Of a stretch of DNA of 64,000 bases, positions 12,688-22,055 are shown in pieces. The notes below the pieces were generated by a model. It saw only the letters and a list, made by a program, of their open reading frames with translations. It made no database searches and was not told the DNA's origin. The stretch spans positions 3,022,001 through 3,086,000 of the forward strand of contig JAYKKM010000123.1 of assembly GCA_035772405.1 (NCBI GenBank). Reading direction: 5' to 3'. The stretch's first letter is position 1. Each line of letters begins with the position of its first letter. The DNA is from Chrysogorgia sp. JL179-B06. Taxonomy: Eukaryota; Cnidaria; Anthozoa; Scleralcyonacea; Chrysogorgiidae. Made by a program: the position numbers and the translations under genes.

Positions 12688-12762
12688 AAAATCGTATGTT
12701 CTTTTTAATTAAATGATAGTCATTCGAAATAAAACTACAAACATTTATATTTTACGATTTAG

Positions 12763-12879
12763 ATATTGATGAATGCTCTAGTATTCCATGTGCGCCTGAT
12801 GCATCATGCAGCAACTCACAAGGATCTTTTAGTTGCCAATGTAACGTCGGTTATACTGGAAATGGATCACAGTGTTCAG
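12763..12879 (+). CDS. EGF-like exon U5
   Basis: A 117-nt phase 1-1 exon encoding the same CSSIPC-type domain as U1 (CAPDASC). It is the last EGF exon before the Polinton. Intron homology to the U1 intron stops at about 12924, which sets the left limit of the inserted DNA. Confidence 0.85.
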
Positions 12880-12929
12880 GTACTTTAAAGGTCGTTGTTT
12901 AAAAAGTATAAGTATAATATACTATAAAG

Positions 12930-13343
12930 TATACTATAAACTCATCAGGTATCTTGGAATCATTAGTATATTTACTTAATTCTCGACTCAATAATGCCGA
13001 TGCATTTTATTAGACAGACAAACTGAAGCATATCTTCGACAATATATTGCGTCGCGACGGATCAGTTAAACGATAGACATTTGTATCTAGTATGTTAACG
13101 TCATAAAATCTGAATAATATGCACCGACAATTTATTTTACAATTAATCATAATTTAATAATGGGGGTGATTGAAAAATTGTGAATTTTTATATAATAATT
13201 AAAAAACGAGCATACGTTTTATGAGCTAATAGTTTACGCGGGTGAAGCCCAAGTTTAATATAGCCAATATAAAACGAGGGCGAGAAGTTCAATAATTGTA
13301 GTAAATATTTATTTACTTGATTTTCGAGTTGGGATGCAGGTAA
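12930..13343. other. Left flank of the Polinton, no gene seen
   Basis: AT-rich, with no ORF I can support. The polymerase N-terminus probably began in this stretch, but its start codon is not preserved: a TAA directly precedes the readable frame at 13344. No inverted counterpart was seen on the right side. Confidence 0.4.
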
Positions 13344-15470
13344 TTGGACCAGGGTAATGTTGATGCCACACAGTTTGAGTTAGTATATAATAATTATTTA
13401 AAAAAACAGGGTGTTGATTTGTTAGTGTATGCTGACACTCATTCCGATAATATAATTTATGATTCACGAACTGATAGTGAAGGTAATCTTATTAAATTAA
13501 CTAATGAAATTGTATGTTTATGGTTAAATAATAATCATTACGATGTAGTCTTAAGCATAAAGGAATTTTCTTAACTTAACACCAGTTCTTTTTGTGTTAA
13601 ATGTATGAGTTATTTTACACGCCATGAATATATCGATAACCACCTATGTACTACAAATAATTTAACTTGTTTACGATGTTATAAATATCCGAATAAGTGT
13701 AAAGATAAAAATAATAAACTTATTTGTAACAGTTGTGATATAATTTTTTATGATGAAAATTGTTTTACAAATCATTTAACAAATAAAATTTTTAAACCTT
13801 CTCATAGTAATTATAGCCGTTTAACACCGTGTCAATATTATTTTTTTTGTAAAACCTGTAACAAAATTTGTCCGCGATTCTTTTTCATTTTTTCTAATAA
13901 AACAGTTAAACATGATTGTAGCAAACGATTTTGTTTTCATTGTGATAAATACATGAAACAACCTCATTTTTGTTATGTGAAACCCCTTTCACTTGAATAT
14001 AACAAGGGGAAAGAAAGTTAACCAACTTTATTTTTTTTTGATTTTGAAACAAAAGTAACCGAAACAAAATTGCTCGTATCGTTTTATTGTATCATCCAAA
14101 AGGTATGTAAAAAATGTCAACATAGTGAATTTAAAACATTTTTGAAAAAAAGGATCAAGAAATTATCGATAATACTATTGAAAAAGTTAGTTGTTGTGGG
14201 AATAGACAATTTATTTTTGATAACAATGTTATTGAAACTTTATGTGAATTGATGTTTGAACAAAAAAATTCCGTTTGGATAGCTCATAACGGGGGTAGAT
14301 TTGATACTATTTTTATTTTTAAATATCTTTTAGAAATAAAACAGATAATACCGAATACTATAATGAACGGTACTAAAATAATGAGTTTAATAATTAAAGA
14401 ACAAAATATTAAAATCCTCGATAGTTATTTGTTTTTTAGTATGAAATTAGCCGATATTCCAAAAGCAATGGATCTTCAAGGGGAATGTAAGGGATTTCAT
14501 CCTTATGAATTTTACGATTTAACTTATGAGGGTGAAATTGTAGATCGGAAATTTTTTGATACGAAACATATGAATACAGCAACACTTAAGGAATTTGAAA
14601 AATGGTATTTAGAAAAAAAAAAAGAGAAATATATATTTCGTAAAGAGATTTATTATTATTGTTGTAGTGATGTAGATATTTTAAGAAAGGGATGTGTTAA
14701 ATTTTCTACAATGATAGGCACCATAGGTCATATTACACCCTTTTATGTAAATAATTGTATTACGATTGCTAGTTTAGCTTTGAAAGTGTATAGACTTAAT
14801 TTTTAAAAAAAAAAAATGTGTAGGAATTATTCCTGCTTCGGGCTATAGGGGATGTGTAAAACAGAGTTTAATTGCTATTGATTGGTTAGATGAAATTAAT
14901 CGAGAAATAGGAGGAAATTTAGAATATATCTGTTGACAAAATGGGGAGAAAAAAATTCTAGGACGTTTTGTCGACGGTTTTTATATTGATACGATATATC
15001 AATTTCATGGTTGTTTTTATCACGGATGTCCCAAATGTTTTGACCCCTATGCATTAAACGTTCTTACAAACGAAAAATTTAGTAATTTATATGCAAATAC
15101 GCAACGTTTTTCTTGGACAATAAAAAATGCCGGTTACAAATTAATCGAGATGTGGGAATGTGATTATTTAGAAGAAAAAAAATATACACAAAAACAATTA
15201 ATTGAAAAGAAAAGAAAATGTTATCCGTTTACTCCTTTAACACCACGTGACGCATTATATGGGGGACGAACTTCCCCCGTATGTTTATTTAAAGAAACAA
15301 AACCCAACGAACGAATAAGTTATGTAGATTTTACATCGCTATACCCTCATGTACAAAAAAATTATGATTTTCCTGTAGGTCATCCTACTATTTTACTGGG
15401 GGAAGATTGTAATAAAATAAAAATCAAGGACATATTTGGTTTATTTTATTTAATTGAACTAATGTTTCTA
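13344..15470 (+). pseudogene. PolB: Polinton protein-primed DNA polymerase B, broken and truncated
   Basis: In the family this enzyme replicates the element. Visible in order: an N-terminal block ending NNNHYDVVLSIKEFS (13500-13571); a cysteine/histidine-rich zinc-binding region (13605-14021); exonuclease motif FFDFET (about 14035); AHNGGRFD (about 14282); YYCCSDVDIL (about 14655); a cysteine-rich block near HGCFYHGCPKC (about 15010); and polymerase motif A DFTSLYPHV (about 15330). Breaks: frameshift near 13575-13600, stops and shifts at 14022-14250, shift near 14806, and an in-frame TGA near 14932. Everything after motif A, including the KxxxNxxYG and YxDTD motifs, is missing at about 15470, so no active polymerase is possible. 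Confidence 0.85.
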
Positions 15471-15675
15471 AAAATTTTAAATCATCTTCGCAACTTGATG
15501 AAGAAGAAGTAATGGAACTTTCACTATCCATTTCGTCACTAACATCATCGCTAACAACATCGCTATCATTTTCGCTATCAACTTCATCCTCCTCATCATC
15601 ATCTCTTGAATTATCATTTTTTTCGTCTTTTTTTACCACTTCTTTTTTTAATTCATAATTTTTTTCTTCATTCAT
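15424..15675 (-). CDS. Small acidic/serine-rich ORF at the polymerase deletion junction
   Basis: The 83-residue ORF has a lysine/glutamate start (MNEEKNYELKKEV), then long Asp/Glu/Ser runs. Its last 20 or so residues overlap antisense polymerase sequence, so its original C-terminus was probably removed by the deletion that truncated PolB. Such acidic tracts are common in viral accessory proteins, but no function can be given. Low complexity makes it weak as a gene. Confidence 0.35.
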   Translation of the reverse strand: MNEEKNYELKKEVVKKDEKNDNSRDDDEEDEVDSENDSDVVSDDVSDEMDSESSITSSSSSCEDDLKFLETLVQLNKINQICP

Positions 15676-15848
15676 TTTTTTTATGCGTAAACTGAAATCG
15701 GTGGAAATACAAGAATATGTTCACGATTTAGTGGTATTTTGTTAATAACTGTTTTTTTTATTTTTGGTTTATTTATTCTATTCTTTGTTGTAATGGGTTT
15801 TGTGTTCTTCATTTTTTTTGTACATCCCCTTGTTACAAATGTTGATAA

Positions 15849-17180
15849 TTAAATGCTGTGTAATAATCTTGCAGGGGTATTTAATCCTACTCTAATTTCC
15901 TTTCGAAATTCACCAACAAATATTAACGCCCCTGCCACTGTATTTTGAGAAAAATGAAAATCCACATTAACATTTCCCGATGGTCTTATGGGTAATACTG
16001 CAAGATGAGAGTCTCTATTATCTGTTAAATCAAATGCTAATATAGAATACCCGTTTATAAAGTCATTATAAGTCATGGGCATTTCTGAATAGTTGCGATT
16101 TAATACCGAACGTAATTTTGAGTAAGCTTCAGCATGATTTTCTATTCTCCCGGAAACAGCGTTATTTACCGAAACTTCAACATTATCATAATTAGGCCAG
16201 TTAAACTCAAAAATATTATGAGTATATGATCCGTTCCAATTTGCTAATGGAGAAAATACAATATATAAACGTTTAGGAACGCTACCATTAAACACATCGA
16301 TTACTTGATGTGAATTTCGTCCTGCAGCTAATGATTCAGTAATACAACGATAATTGGTTGTATAATATAATGTTTCTTTATTATGGGTCACCATCCCTAT
16401 ATTAAGCGCATTTGATAATTGTTTTTTGGGTTTAAATACAGGAATTTTTATTTTAAAATCGTCTAGGGTAATTATAGTATCAGCAACGGCCATATTAGCA
16501 TGATCGGCACCCATCATTACAATTGTATTTAATGCCCGCGTTAAACGTAATTCAACTTTATACGCTGTAGGAATATATATTTCAGCACCACCTTCGCTAA
16601 ATAATGAACAATCAATCTCATCTATCAAATACTGTGATTGATTTTGAAATGCAAGTGTTTTTTGTCTCCCTCCTGCATTTACGACATTAGCATTATCAGT
16701 GAAACCCACGATATCGCTTATATGTTCGGCTGTATCTAAATATGCTAAATTAAGCTCTTTAGAATCTTTATATCCCGACGGTGTTTGACGCGTTATAAAT
16801 TCTATCCATGATGCAAAATGTGCAAAATTATCTGATGGTGTAATTAAATTTTCATTTATTTTTAATTATTTTGTTTTCCACATTGTACGAAGGGGTAATG
16901 TAATCATCGAAAACCCCGCTGCTGCAGGTGATATAACTCCAGCAGCATTTCTAATCGATACTCTAGCCATTATTTTAGCATCGCTTGTTTTCATTAATCC
17001 AACGGCGTTCCCATGCCTTGTAAACGTGTATACTGACGATTGATTATCTACAGGCGTTGCGATAATTTCCGTTTCACGACATTCCGTAAACGTATCATTA
17101 TAGGGTGATGAAGTAAAAAATTGTAAAGGCTCGCTAAATAATATGTCATTTTTTTCCACATTTTCAATTTTTTTACTCAT
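15849..17180 (-). pseudogene. MCP: Polinton major capsid protein (F54H12.2-like), single in-frame stop
   Basis: Two ORFs lie in one frame: 16866-17180 (ATG start, MSKKIENVEKNDILF) and a downstream open frame to 15849, separated only by a TAA at 16866-16868. The total is about 442 codons, close to my recollection of F54H12.2-like proteins as roughly 450 residues. Family-like features are FNGSVPKRLYIVF, NGSYTHNIFEF and a C-terminal NGYSILAFDLT. These proteins are thought to form the double-jelly-roll shell. The apparent GTG start at 16709 is not needed. Identity as major rather than another capsid protein is from memory of the family. Confidence 0.75.
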
Positions 17181-17188
17181 TTTTTTTT

Positions 17189-17352
17189 TTAAACGTTAAT
17201 TTTAAGAATATTTGAAAGTGTTCCCAACACTTGAGGAAGAAACATACCCAGTGCCAATGCTCCACCAAAACCCCCTTTTTGTATTTTTCTTCTACGTTTT
17301 CAATTATTCCTCTTTTGTTTTTTCTTTTTTTGATATATTTTTTACGAGTCAT
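17189..17352 (-). pseudogene. Small basic virion-core-like peptide gene, probable frameshift
   Basis: An ATG at 17352 opens a very basic start (MTRKKYIKKRKNKRG). A one-base frame change then gives a glycine/hydrophobic tail (KGGFGGALALGMFLPQVLG) ending at 17189. Basic head plus Gly/Ala/Leu tail recalls the adenovirus pX/mu-like core peptides reported in Polintons. It sits between the capsid gene and other late genes. Too short for a secure call. Confidence 0.4.
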
Positions 17353-17472
17353 TTATTTTATTTTTAAAAAACAACAATAACCACAACAATAAAAATAATA
17401 ATAATATCCACAACATTATGATTTTTTTATATAACTTTTTTTTTATTTATACTTTTTTTTTACACAGTCTAT

Positions 17473-17730
17473 CTATTTTGTAAAAAAACGTATTACATTT
17501 GGGTCTATTTTTTTTCTCTTTTTTTTATTATCACTTGTATAATAAGTATCTAAATTTAAATTTGAGGGTAATCCCACACCCTCATTTAATAAAATTTCTT
17601 TCTTAGTTGGATTTTCTTTATTTTTTCTTTTCACAACAAAATATGATGATGAATAATTTTTTCCACGATTTCTACCATTTAACAATTCAGTATAATCTTC
17701 TACGGATAGTTCATTTATTTTTTCAGTCAT
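17473..17730 (-). CDS. Unrecognised Polinton ORF, lysine-rich
   Basis: The ATG start at 17730 (MTEKINELSVEDYTELL) gives 85 residues ending in a basic tail (NKKKRKKIDPNVIRFF). A longer reading frame to 17745 would need a TTG start. Its first codons overlap the end of the next gene by 8 nt, an operon-like packing. No known domain seen. Confidence 0.55.
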   Translation of the reverse strand: MTEKINELSVEDYTELLNGRNRGKNYSSSYFVVKRKNKENPTKKEILLNEGVGLPSNLNLDTYYTSDNKKKRKKIDPNVIRFFTK

Positions 17731-18034
17731 TATTTTTTTCTTCAAATAAATTTATATATATCTTAATTTCTTCACCTTTTAACGGCACGTTATTCTCATA
17801 GTTAATAAAGAACTGTAGTGATTGTTTAGCCTCTTTATCACTCATAAATAAAAAATAGGGGAATTTTTTTTTTTCATCATTTAATGATGTATAAGGATTT
17901 TTTTCGTCAATATAAAATAATTCTTTTATAGTATATATAAAACGTTGTGTTGCATTGGAAATAATAGTAGATGAAGAAACTGAAATCGTTCCATTAGTTA
18001 TTTTTTTTGATTGTGTTATTGCACTGAAATCCAT
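17723..18034 (-). CDS. Unrecognised Polinton ORF
   Basis: 103 residues from an ATG (MDFSAITQSKKI) to EEKNND. No motif I know. It overlaps the downstream ORF by 8 nt. Its position between the penton-like and capsid genes suggests a structural or assembly role, which is inference only. Confidence 0.55.
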   Translation of the reverse strand: MDFSAITQSKKITNGTISVSSSTIISNATQRFIYTIKELFYIDEKNPYTSLNDEKKKFPYFLFMSDKEAKQSLQFFINYENNVPLKGEEIKIYINLFEEKNND

Positions 18035-18209
18035 TTTGTTTGCACACGTAATTCGAAATGAATTTTTGATATTTTTATATTCAATCGAATTTAAATTCCA
18101 TAAAAAAATTTCCCACTATTAACTAAAATGTAAAGAGAAAAAGGATAAAATATTTTATATTTTTTAATTATCATTTCCCCATTTTTTTCTTCAAGAACAA
18201 TCAAAAGCA
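18035..18209. other. Gap between late genes, no gene seen
   Basis: AT-rich spacer between the penton-like gene end and the 18034 ORF. It may hold that ORF's promoter, but no clear TATA box was identified. Confidence 0.3.
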
Positions 18210-19168
18210 TTATGTTGAATGTATTAAACAATCAATACTAAGCGTTCCTGAATCAAAAGGAACTAATTTTCCTGTAGTATCTTTAACTTTAATATGAATT
18301 TCTCTTATAATGTCTTTTTTTAATTTTCTCAATCATTTTGGGGGACTATAACAAATTAATTGTCCATTCCCCCCACCACCTTGTCGATTCCATTGAATGG
18401 GGACTGTTGTTAACAATTCGGCACAACTATCACCAACTAACCCCAGTTCTATTTCATCACAATATATAAACATTTTATTTAATCCGTCGGATACATCGGG
18501 TAAGTAATCAAAATGTTTAGAAAAAAGGGTTCGAGGTGTAGGGTTATCTTTTTTTATTTCAAACAAGAGAGGTACGATTTCAAGATCTTTTTCATTTTTT
18601 AAACCTAGCATAAAAGCTAATTTTTTTGAAAATAATATATTAATCTTTTGATTAAAAGAAGCATATTGAATACCCTTTTTTCTATTGTAGTCTTGTTAGA
18701 TAATCGAAATACATTTACCTGTAACCCATCGACTGCCTTATTCGCATTTTCATATACCCAATACTCAATCTCAACATTAACATTAATAATTACTTTCCCA
18801 TTTGACCCGATGGTACAAAATATTTCAAATCCTTCTAAGATATTATTTAAAAATATAATTAATGAAGATAAATCATAAATTCCGTCGGGTATAATAAATT
18901 TATCCGATGTAAAAACGAACTCACTGTTTGCGTATACCGTATTATTAATTTCTTCGGGTATAAAATTCTTATAGGTTATGATAAATGAAAAAAAACATTC
19001 ATCACCTACAATATTTTTAGTTGTTTGGGGATAACAAACTTGTAAAACTTCTAAAAAACATTCATTGTTCAAAGCATCAATAGGCTGTGCAATTTTCATT
19101 TCAAAATCATTAATCAAATTCTTTTGAAGTCCTCTTGATATTGAATTACTAGCAATGTGTAAATTCAT
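18210..19168 (-). pseudogene. Polinton penton-like minor capsid protein, frameshifted
   Basis: Three fragments in sequence share family features. 19168-18617 starts MNLHIASNSISRG with FLEVLQVCYPQTTKNI and IIPDGIYDLSSLI. 18611-18333 has LFSKHFDYLPDVSDGL, MFIYCDEIELGLVGD and LLTTVPI. 18340-18210 ends with IREIHIKVKDTTGKLVPFD in another frame. The family is a single-jelly-roll capsid vertex protein. At least two frameshifts (near 18615 and near 18335) break it. Its ATG overlaps the integrase stop (ATGA at 19165-19168). No joined reading frame exists. Confidence 0.7.
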
Positions 19169-20079
19169 TTTTTTTTTAAAACTTGTAATTCAGCACGATA
19201 AAAAATTCCTTTAATTTCTTCACGTTGTTCGTCTTCTAATTGATATGTAACGGGATCGGTGATAAATACTTTTTTAATAACAAATATCTCATTTGTCCAT
19301 CGTCGAAGACTACTTTTTTCAAAAATATTATTTTTTACTCTCACAATACGTACACGAGTACCTTCTCGTATCAGATCTTGAGTGGGAATAGGATAATTTA
19401 AATGATCACGTACTATTTTATTTTTTATTTTACGTATTTTTCCTTTTTTTTCTTCGCGATAAATTTCAAAAGGTGTTGCACCAGCTAATGCTTTATGTGG
19501 GGAATTATTATAACGATTAACAATAAGGGGTAAATACTGAATATAGTCAAATTCTCCAGTCATTGTTAAAACACGACGAACCATTGTTTTTAAAGTTCCA
19601 ATTACACGTTCCACATGGGATGCTTTTATTTCTCTATTATACGTATGAAATACTTCAAAATTATATTTTTTACTTAATTTCGTACGTATATCTTGAAATT
19701 CTGTTCCTTCATCACTTTGAATTTTAAGAGGTGCTATTCCTTCTTCAATAAGAATACTTTCAAATTTATTTTTAACATTATTAGACGTTTTCTTTTTTAT
19801 TAATTTTACCCAACAAAATCTTGAAAAAATATCAATACACACCAACCAATAACGATATTGATTATTATATCGGGCTAAATCTTTATTTTCAGCTAAATCA
19901 ATTTCCCATTGTTCATTATTTTTATTAACAGCATATTTCAAACGTCTATATATTTTTTTACTACTACTATGTAATCTATAATTAGAATAATCCTCATCAG
20001 TTAATGTCTCTCCTTTTAATAATCTTGAAGCTTTTTCAATAAAGTCAGCAGAAAATTTAGTTTTTTTCTTTTTATTCAT
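19165..20079 (-). CDS. INT: Polinton DDE integrase (RVE family), intact ORF
   Basis: This retroviral-type integrase inserts the element into host DNA. The 304-residue ORF starts MNKKKKTKF and is uninterrupted. Candidate catalytic acidic residues are D in WEIDLAENKDL (about residue 61), D in IQSDEGTEF (about 123) and E in KASHVERVIGTL (about 159), the D,D-35-E pattern. NRYNNSPHKALAGATPFE follows, as in Polinton and Gypsy integrases. The C-terminal part (RRWTNEIFVIKKV...YRAELQ) is chromodomain-like. It begins 2 nt after the upstream gene's stop and overlaps the next ATG by 4 nt. It is the best-preserved core gene here, although the element as a whole looks dead. Confidence 0.9.
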   Translation of the reverse strand: MNKKKKTKFSADFIEKASRLLKGETLTDEDYSNYRLHSSSKKIYRRLKYAVNKNNEQWEIDLAENKDLARYNNQYRYWLVCIDIFSRFCWVKLIKKKTSNNVKNKFESILIEEGIAPLKIQSDEGTEFQDIRTKLSKKYNFEVFHTYNREIKASHVERVIGTLKTMVRRVLTMTGEFDYIQYLPLIVNRYNNSPHKALAGATPFEIYREEKKGKIRKIKNKIVRDHLNYPIPTQDLIREGTRVRIVRVKNNIFEKSSLRRWTNEIFVIKKVFITDPVTYQLEDEQREEIKGIFYRAELQVLKKK

Positions 20080-20081
20080 TT

Positions 20082-20972
20082 CTAAAATAAAGAAATAAAA
20101 TAAGTATAGTATTCTTCAAGTTCATCAACGAGTTCTTTATCGCGTAATATCCCCATAAAATCAACTTCTATATTTTTACAGGCTAACTCTTTATGTATAG
20201 TATTACCGTACAAACATAATGTATCTTGTATATTTTTACAACATCTAAAACGATAATAAAATATTTCTGAAATTACTGATGGATTTAAACAGTGACAAAC
20301 CTCATCATCGTCACTTTCTACTTTTATTTTCTTGATCTTTTCGACATCGTTGGCGTCATCATCGTCGTCGTCAAAATTAAGTGGGGATTTCTTTTTCTTC
20401 AATACTCGTTTTTTGACGGGGATAGGTTGGGATTTATGACCTGTCGCATGATTATACTTTCTTAAGGCAATAATATATTCATCCAAGGAATCTTTCTTTT
20501 TTATATGAAAACTACCCCAGTCATCTCCCCATACGATTTCACTTGGCGTTGCGTTGTTGTTGTTGCTGGTTGTCGAGGTTGGATCATCGTCAAATTCCAT
20601 TGCATCGGATAATTCGTTATCTTGATGTTGATAACAAATTTCCAAACCACCCCACGCATCTGTACGAACAACCAAACGGCATGTTTGCTTTTTCCAATTT
20701 TCAAATCTTACCACTTCAAAAAATATCTGCACCGATTTCTCTTGAATGCTAATCTTATTAAGAACATTCAACAATGAAGGAATACGATCTTTTTTCACTT
20801 CAACAGCGCTATTGTATGTGTACTTGTCACATCTTTTATTTGTCGGATATACTTTGGCGAGAATAGCATTACCGTTGATTTTTTTTTGTGCAATTATTTT
20901 TACAGACAAATCTGTATACGATTGAATTTTATAAAAATGGTCATGTTGTTGTCTCTCATAAAGTTCCACCAT
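20082..20972 (-). CDS. Unrecognised 296-residue Polinton protein with acidic linkers
   Basis: ATG at 20972 (MVELYERQQHDHFYKIQ). The N-terminal 130 residues look globular (QIFFEVVRFENWKK, CRLVVRTDAWGGLEICYQ). A low-complexity Asp/Asn/Thr stretch, a lysine-rich block and an Asp7 run follow, then a C-terminal cysteine-containing segment (YYRFRCCKNIQDTLCLYG). Homopolymer charge runs and nuclear-localisation-like basic clusters suggest a nucleic-acid-associated protein. No family is recognised. It is first in the overlapping late block, with a TATA box at 21027-21037. Confidence 0.7.
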   Translation of the reverse strand: MVELYERQQHDHFYKIQSYTDLSVKIIAQKKINGNAILAKVYPTNKRCDKYTYNSAVEVKKDRIPSLLNVLNKISIQEKSVQIFFEVVRFENWKKQTCRLVVRTDAWGGLEICYQHQDNELSDAMEFDDDPTSTTSNNNNATPSEIVWGDDWGSFHIKKKDSLDEYIIALRKYNHATGHKSQPIPVKKRVLKKKKSPLNFDDDDDDANDVEKIKKIKVESDDDEVCHCLNPSVISEIFYYRFRCCKNIQDTLCLYGNTIHKELACKNIEVDFMGILRDKELVDELEEYYTYFISLF

Positions 20973-21026
20973 CTCTGAATCTGTTCCCGAGTGAAGGGTA
21001 AATGATGAATCACTGTAGGGACAGTG

Positions 21027-21037
21027 CTTATTTTATA
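21027..21037 (-). promoter_or_regulatory. TATA box for the 20972 gene
   Basis: Reverse strand TATAAAATAAG, 55-65 nt upstream of the ATG at 20972. The same TATAAA(A)TAAG form precedes other reverse-strand genes of the element. Confidence 0.55.
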
Positions 21038-21090
21038 CCCTCCGCACAATTTAAAAAAAATTGTATTCCATCAAAATGAAAAAAATTTTA

Positions 21091-21444
21091 TTACACTAAT
21101 AACCAACGTTTTATATCAAATAAACTATTTTGTTTTCTTTGCATAACTCCTAAAATTTTACATAACTTTCTATGTTGTTTTTTTGTTTTTATTTTACATT
21201 CTATTTTATTTTCTAGAAATGCAACAAGTGCTTTCCCTATTCTTCCATTTCCATCGGAAAAAGGATGAATGGTTTCAAAAATATAATAAATCAAAACTGA
21301 TATATTATTTCTTTGATAGTTTTTTACGTAAAATTCATCTAAATGTTCCATATATTGTTGAATATATAAAGGATCAACCCCCTCATGAAATCCAACAAAT
21401 CTTTTTTTTTGACTGTAATGTCCAGCATTCGTTAAATGGGCCAT
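21091..21444 (-). CDS. Fic-domain protein (putative AMP transferase), compact
   Basis: The 117-residue ORF contains HPFSDGNGRIGKAL (about residues 60-73), the Fic active-site motif HPFx(D/E)GNGRxxR with the last Arg replaced by Lys. Upstream FHEGVDPLYIQQYMEHLDEF resembles the region before the Fic core. Fic enzymes usually transfer AMP to hydroxyl side chains of target proteins. No inhibitory (S/T)xxxE(G/N) helix is seen. The open frame extends a few codons upstream of the ATG and meets a stop near a second ATG (about 21487), so the N-terminus may have been lost by frameshift. It is an uncommon cargo for a Polinton as far as I know. Confidence 0.8.
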   Translation of the reverse strand: MAHLTNAGHYSQKKRFVGFHEGVDPLYIQQYMEHLDEFYVKNYQRNNISVLIYYIFETIHPFSDGNGRIGKALVAFLENKIECKIKTKKQHRKLCKILGVMQRKQNSLFDIKRWLLV

Positions 21445-21545
21445 AGATATTTCATGAATAGTTTTACAACATTCACTTATTTTTCATTTTTTTCTATATA
21501 AAATTTTCGAAGGGCAAAACAAAATCTCCCACATCTCATCCAAAA

Positions 21546-21629
21546 TTATTTTTCATTTTCTTCGTCTTCTTCCATTCGTATAACATCATACGCAAACACT
21601 TTAAATTTTATACAGTCTTTTAATTCCAT
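21546..21629 (-). CDS. Tiny acidic ORF
   Basis: 27 codons from ATG (MELKDCIKFKVFAYDVIRME) to an acidic tail. It sits in the gap between the Fic gene and the 21666 ORF. It may be real given the compact neighbourhood, but it is too short to judge. Confidence 0.2.
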   Translation of the reverse strand: MELKDCIKFKVFAYDVIRMEEDEENEK

Positions 21630-21665
21630 TTTTTTTTCTACATACACGTTTGTTCACTAATACGT

Positions 21666-22055
21666 TTATAAAAAATATCCCAATTCAGTCAGTTCGTCTT
21701 CATATATAGGATTTTTTGAAATTAAATTATAATTCAATGTTGTTTGTATATATTTTCTTATCATAGTAAATAAATATTTTACTTCATCTTCAACCATTAT
21801 TACATGTGCAAATACTTTCTCATTATACTTAAATTCTCCCGTATGTCCCCCATAATTTTTTATTCGTGTAACATCGACAGGATGTAATAGCAGGGGGTGA
21901 TTTTCATTTAAATCATAATTACGTTTGTTTAAAATACTTAATTTCAGGGGATCAAACTCAAAAAAATAACTTTGACGCGTACAATTTTTATACCGACATT
22001 TATCAAAGGATACTTTACCCATTTTTATATAATATATAAAATTCCTATAAATCAT
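21666..22055 (-). CDS. Unrecognised 129-residue Polinton ORF
   Basis: ATG at 22055 (MIYRNFIYYIKMGKVSFDKCRY). An internal ATG (MGKVSFDKC) after 11 codons is an equally likely start because the upstream 11 nt overlap the preceding gene. The protein ends EDELTELGYFL. It has CRYKNCTRQSYFFEFDPL near the start and no recognised domain. Confidence 0.5.
   Translation of the reverse strand: MIYRNFIYYIKMGKVSFDKCRYKNCTRQSYFFEFDPLKLSILNKRNYDLNENHPLLLHPVDVTRIKNYGGHTGEFKYNEKVFAHVIMVEDEVKYLFTMIRKYIQTTLNYNLISKNPIYEDELTELGYFL

Noticed and set aside
14070..14252. Stand-alone small ORF within the polymerase region
   Set aside because: It lies between clear polymerase exonuclease motifs in a decayed stretch, so it is a frame shadow.
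20501..20752. Overlapping ORFs antisense or alternate to the 296-codon gene
   Set aside because: They have no start context or domain and sit entirely within a well-supported longer ORF.
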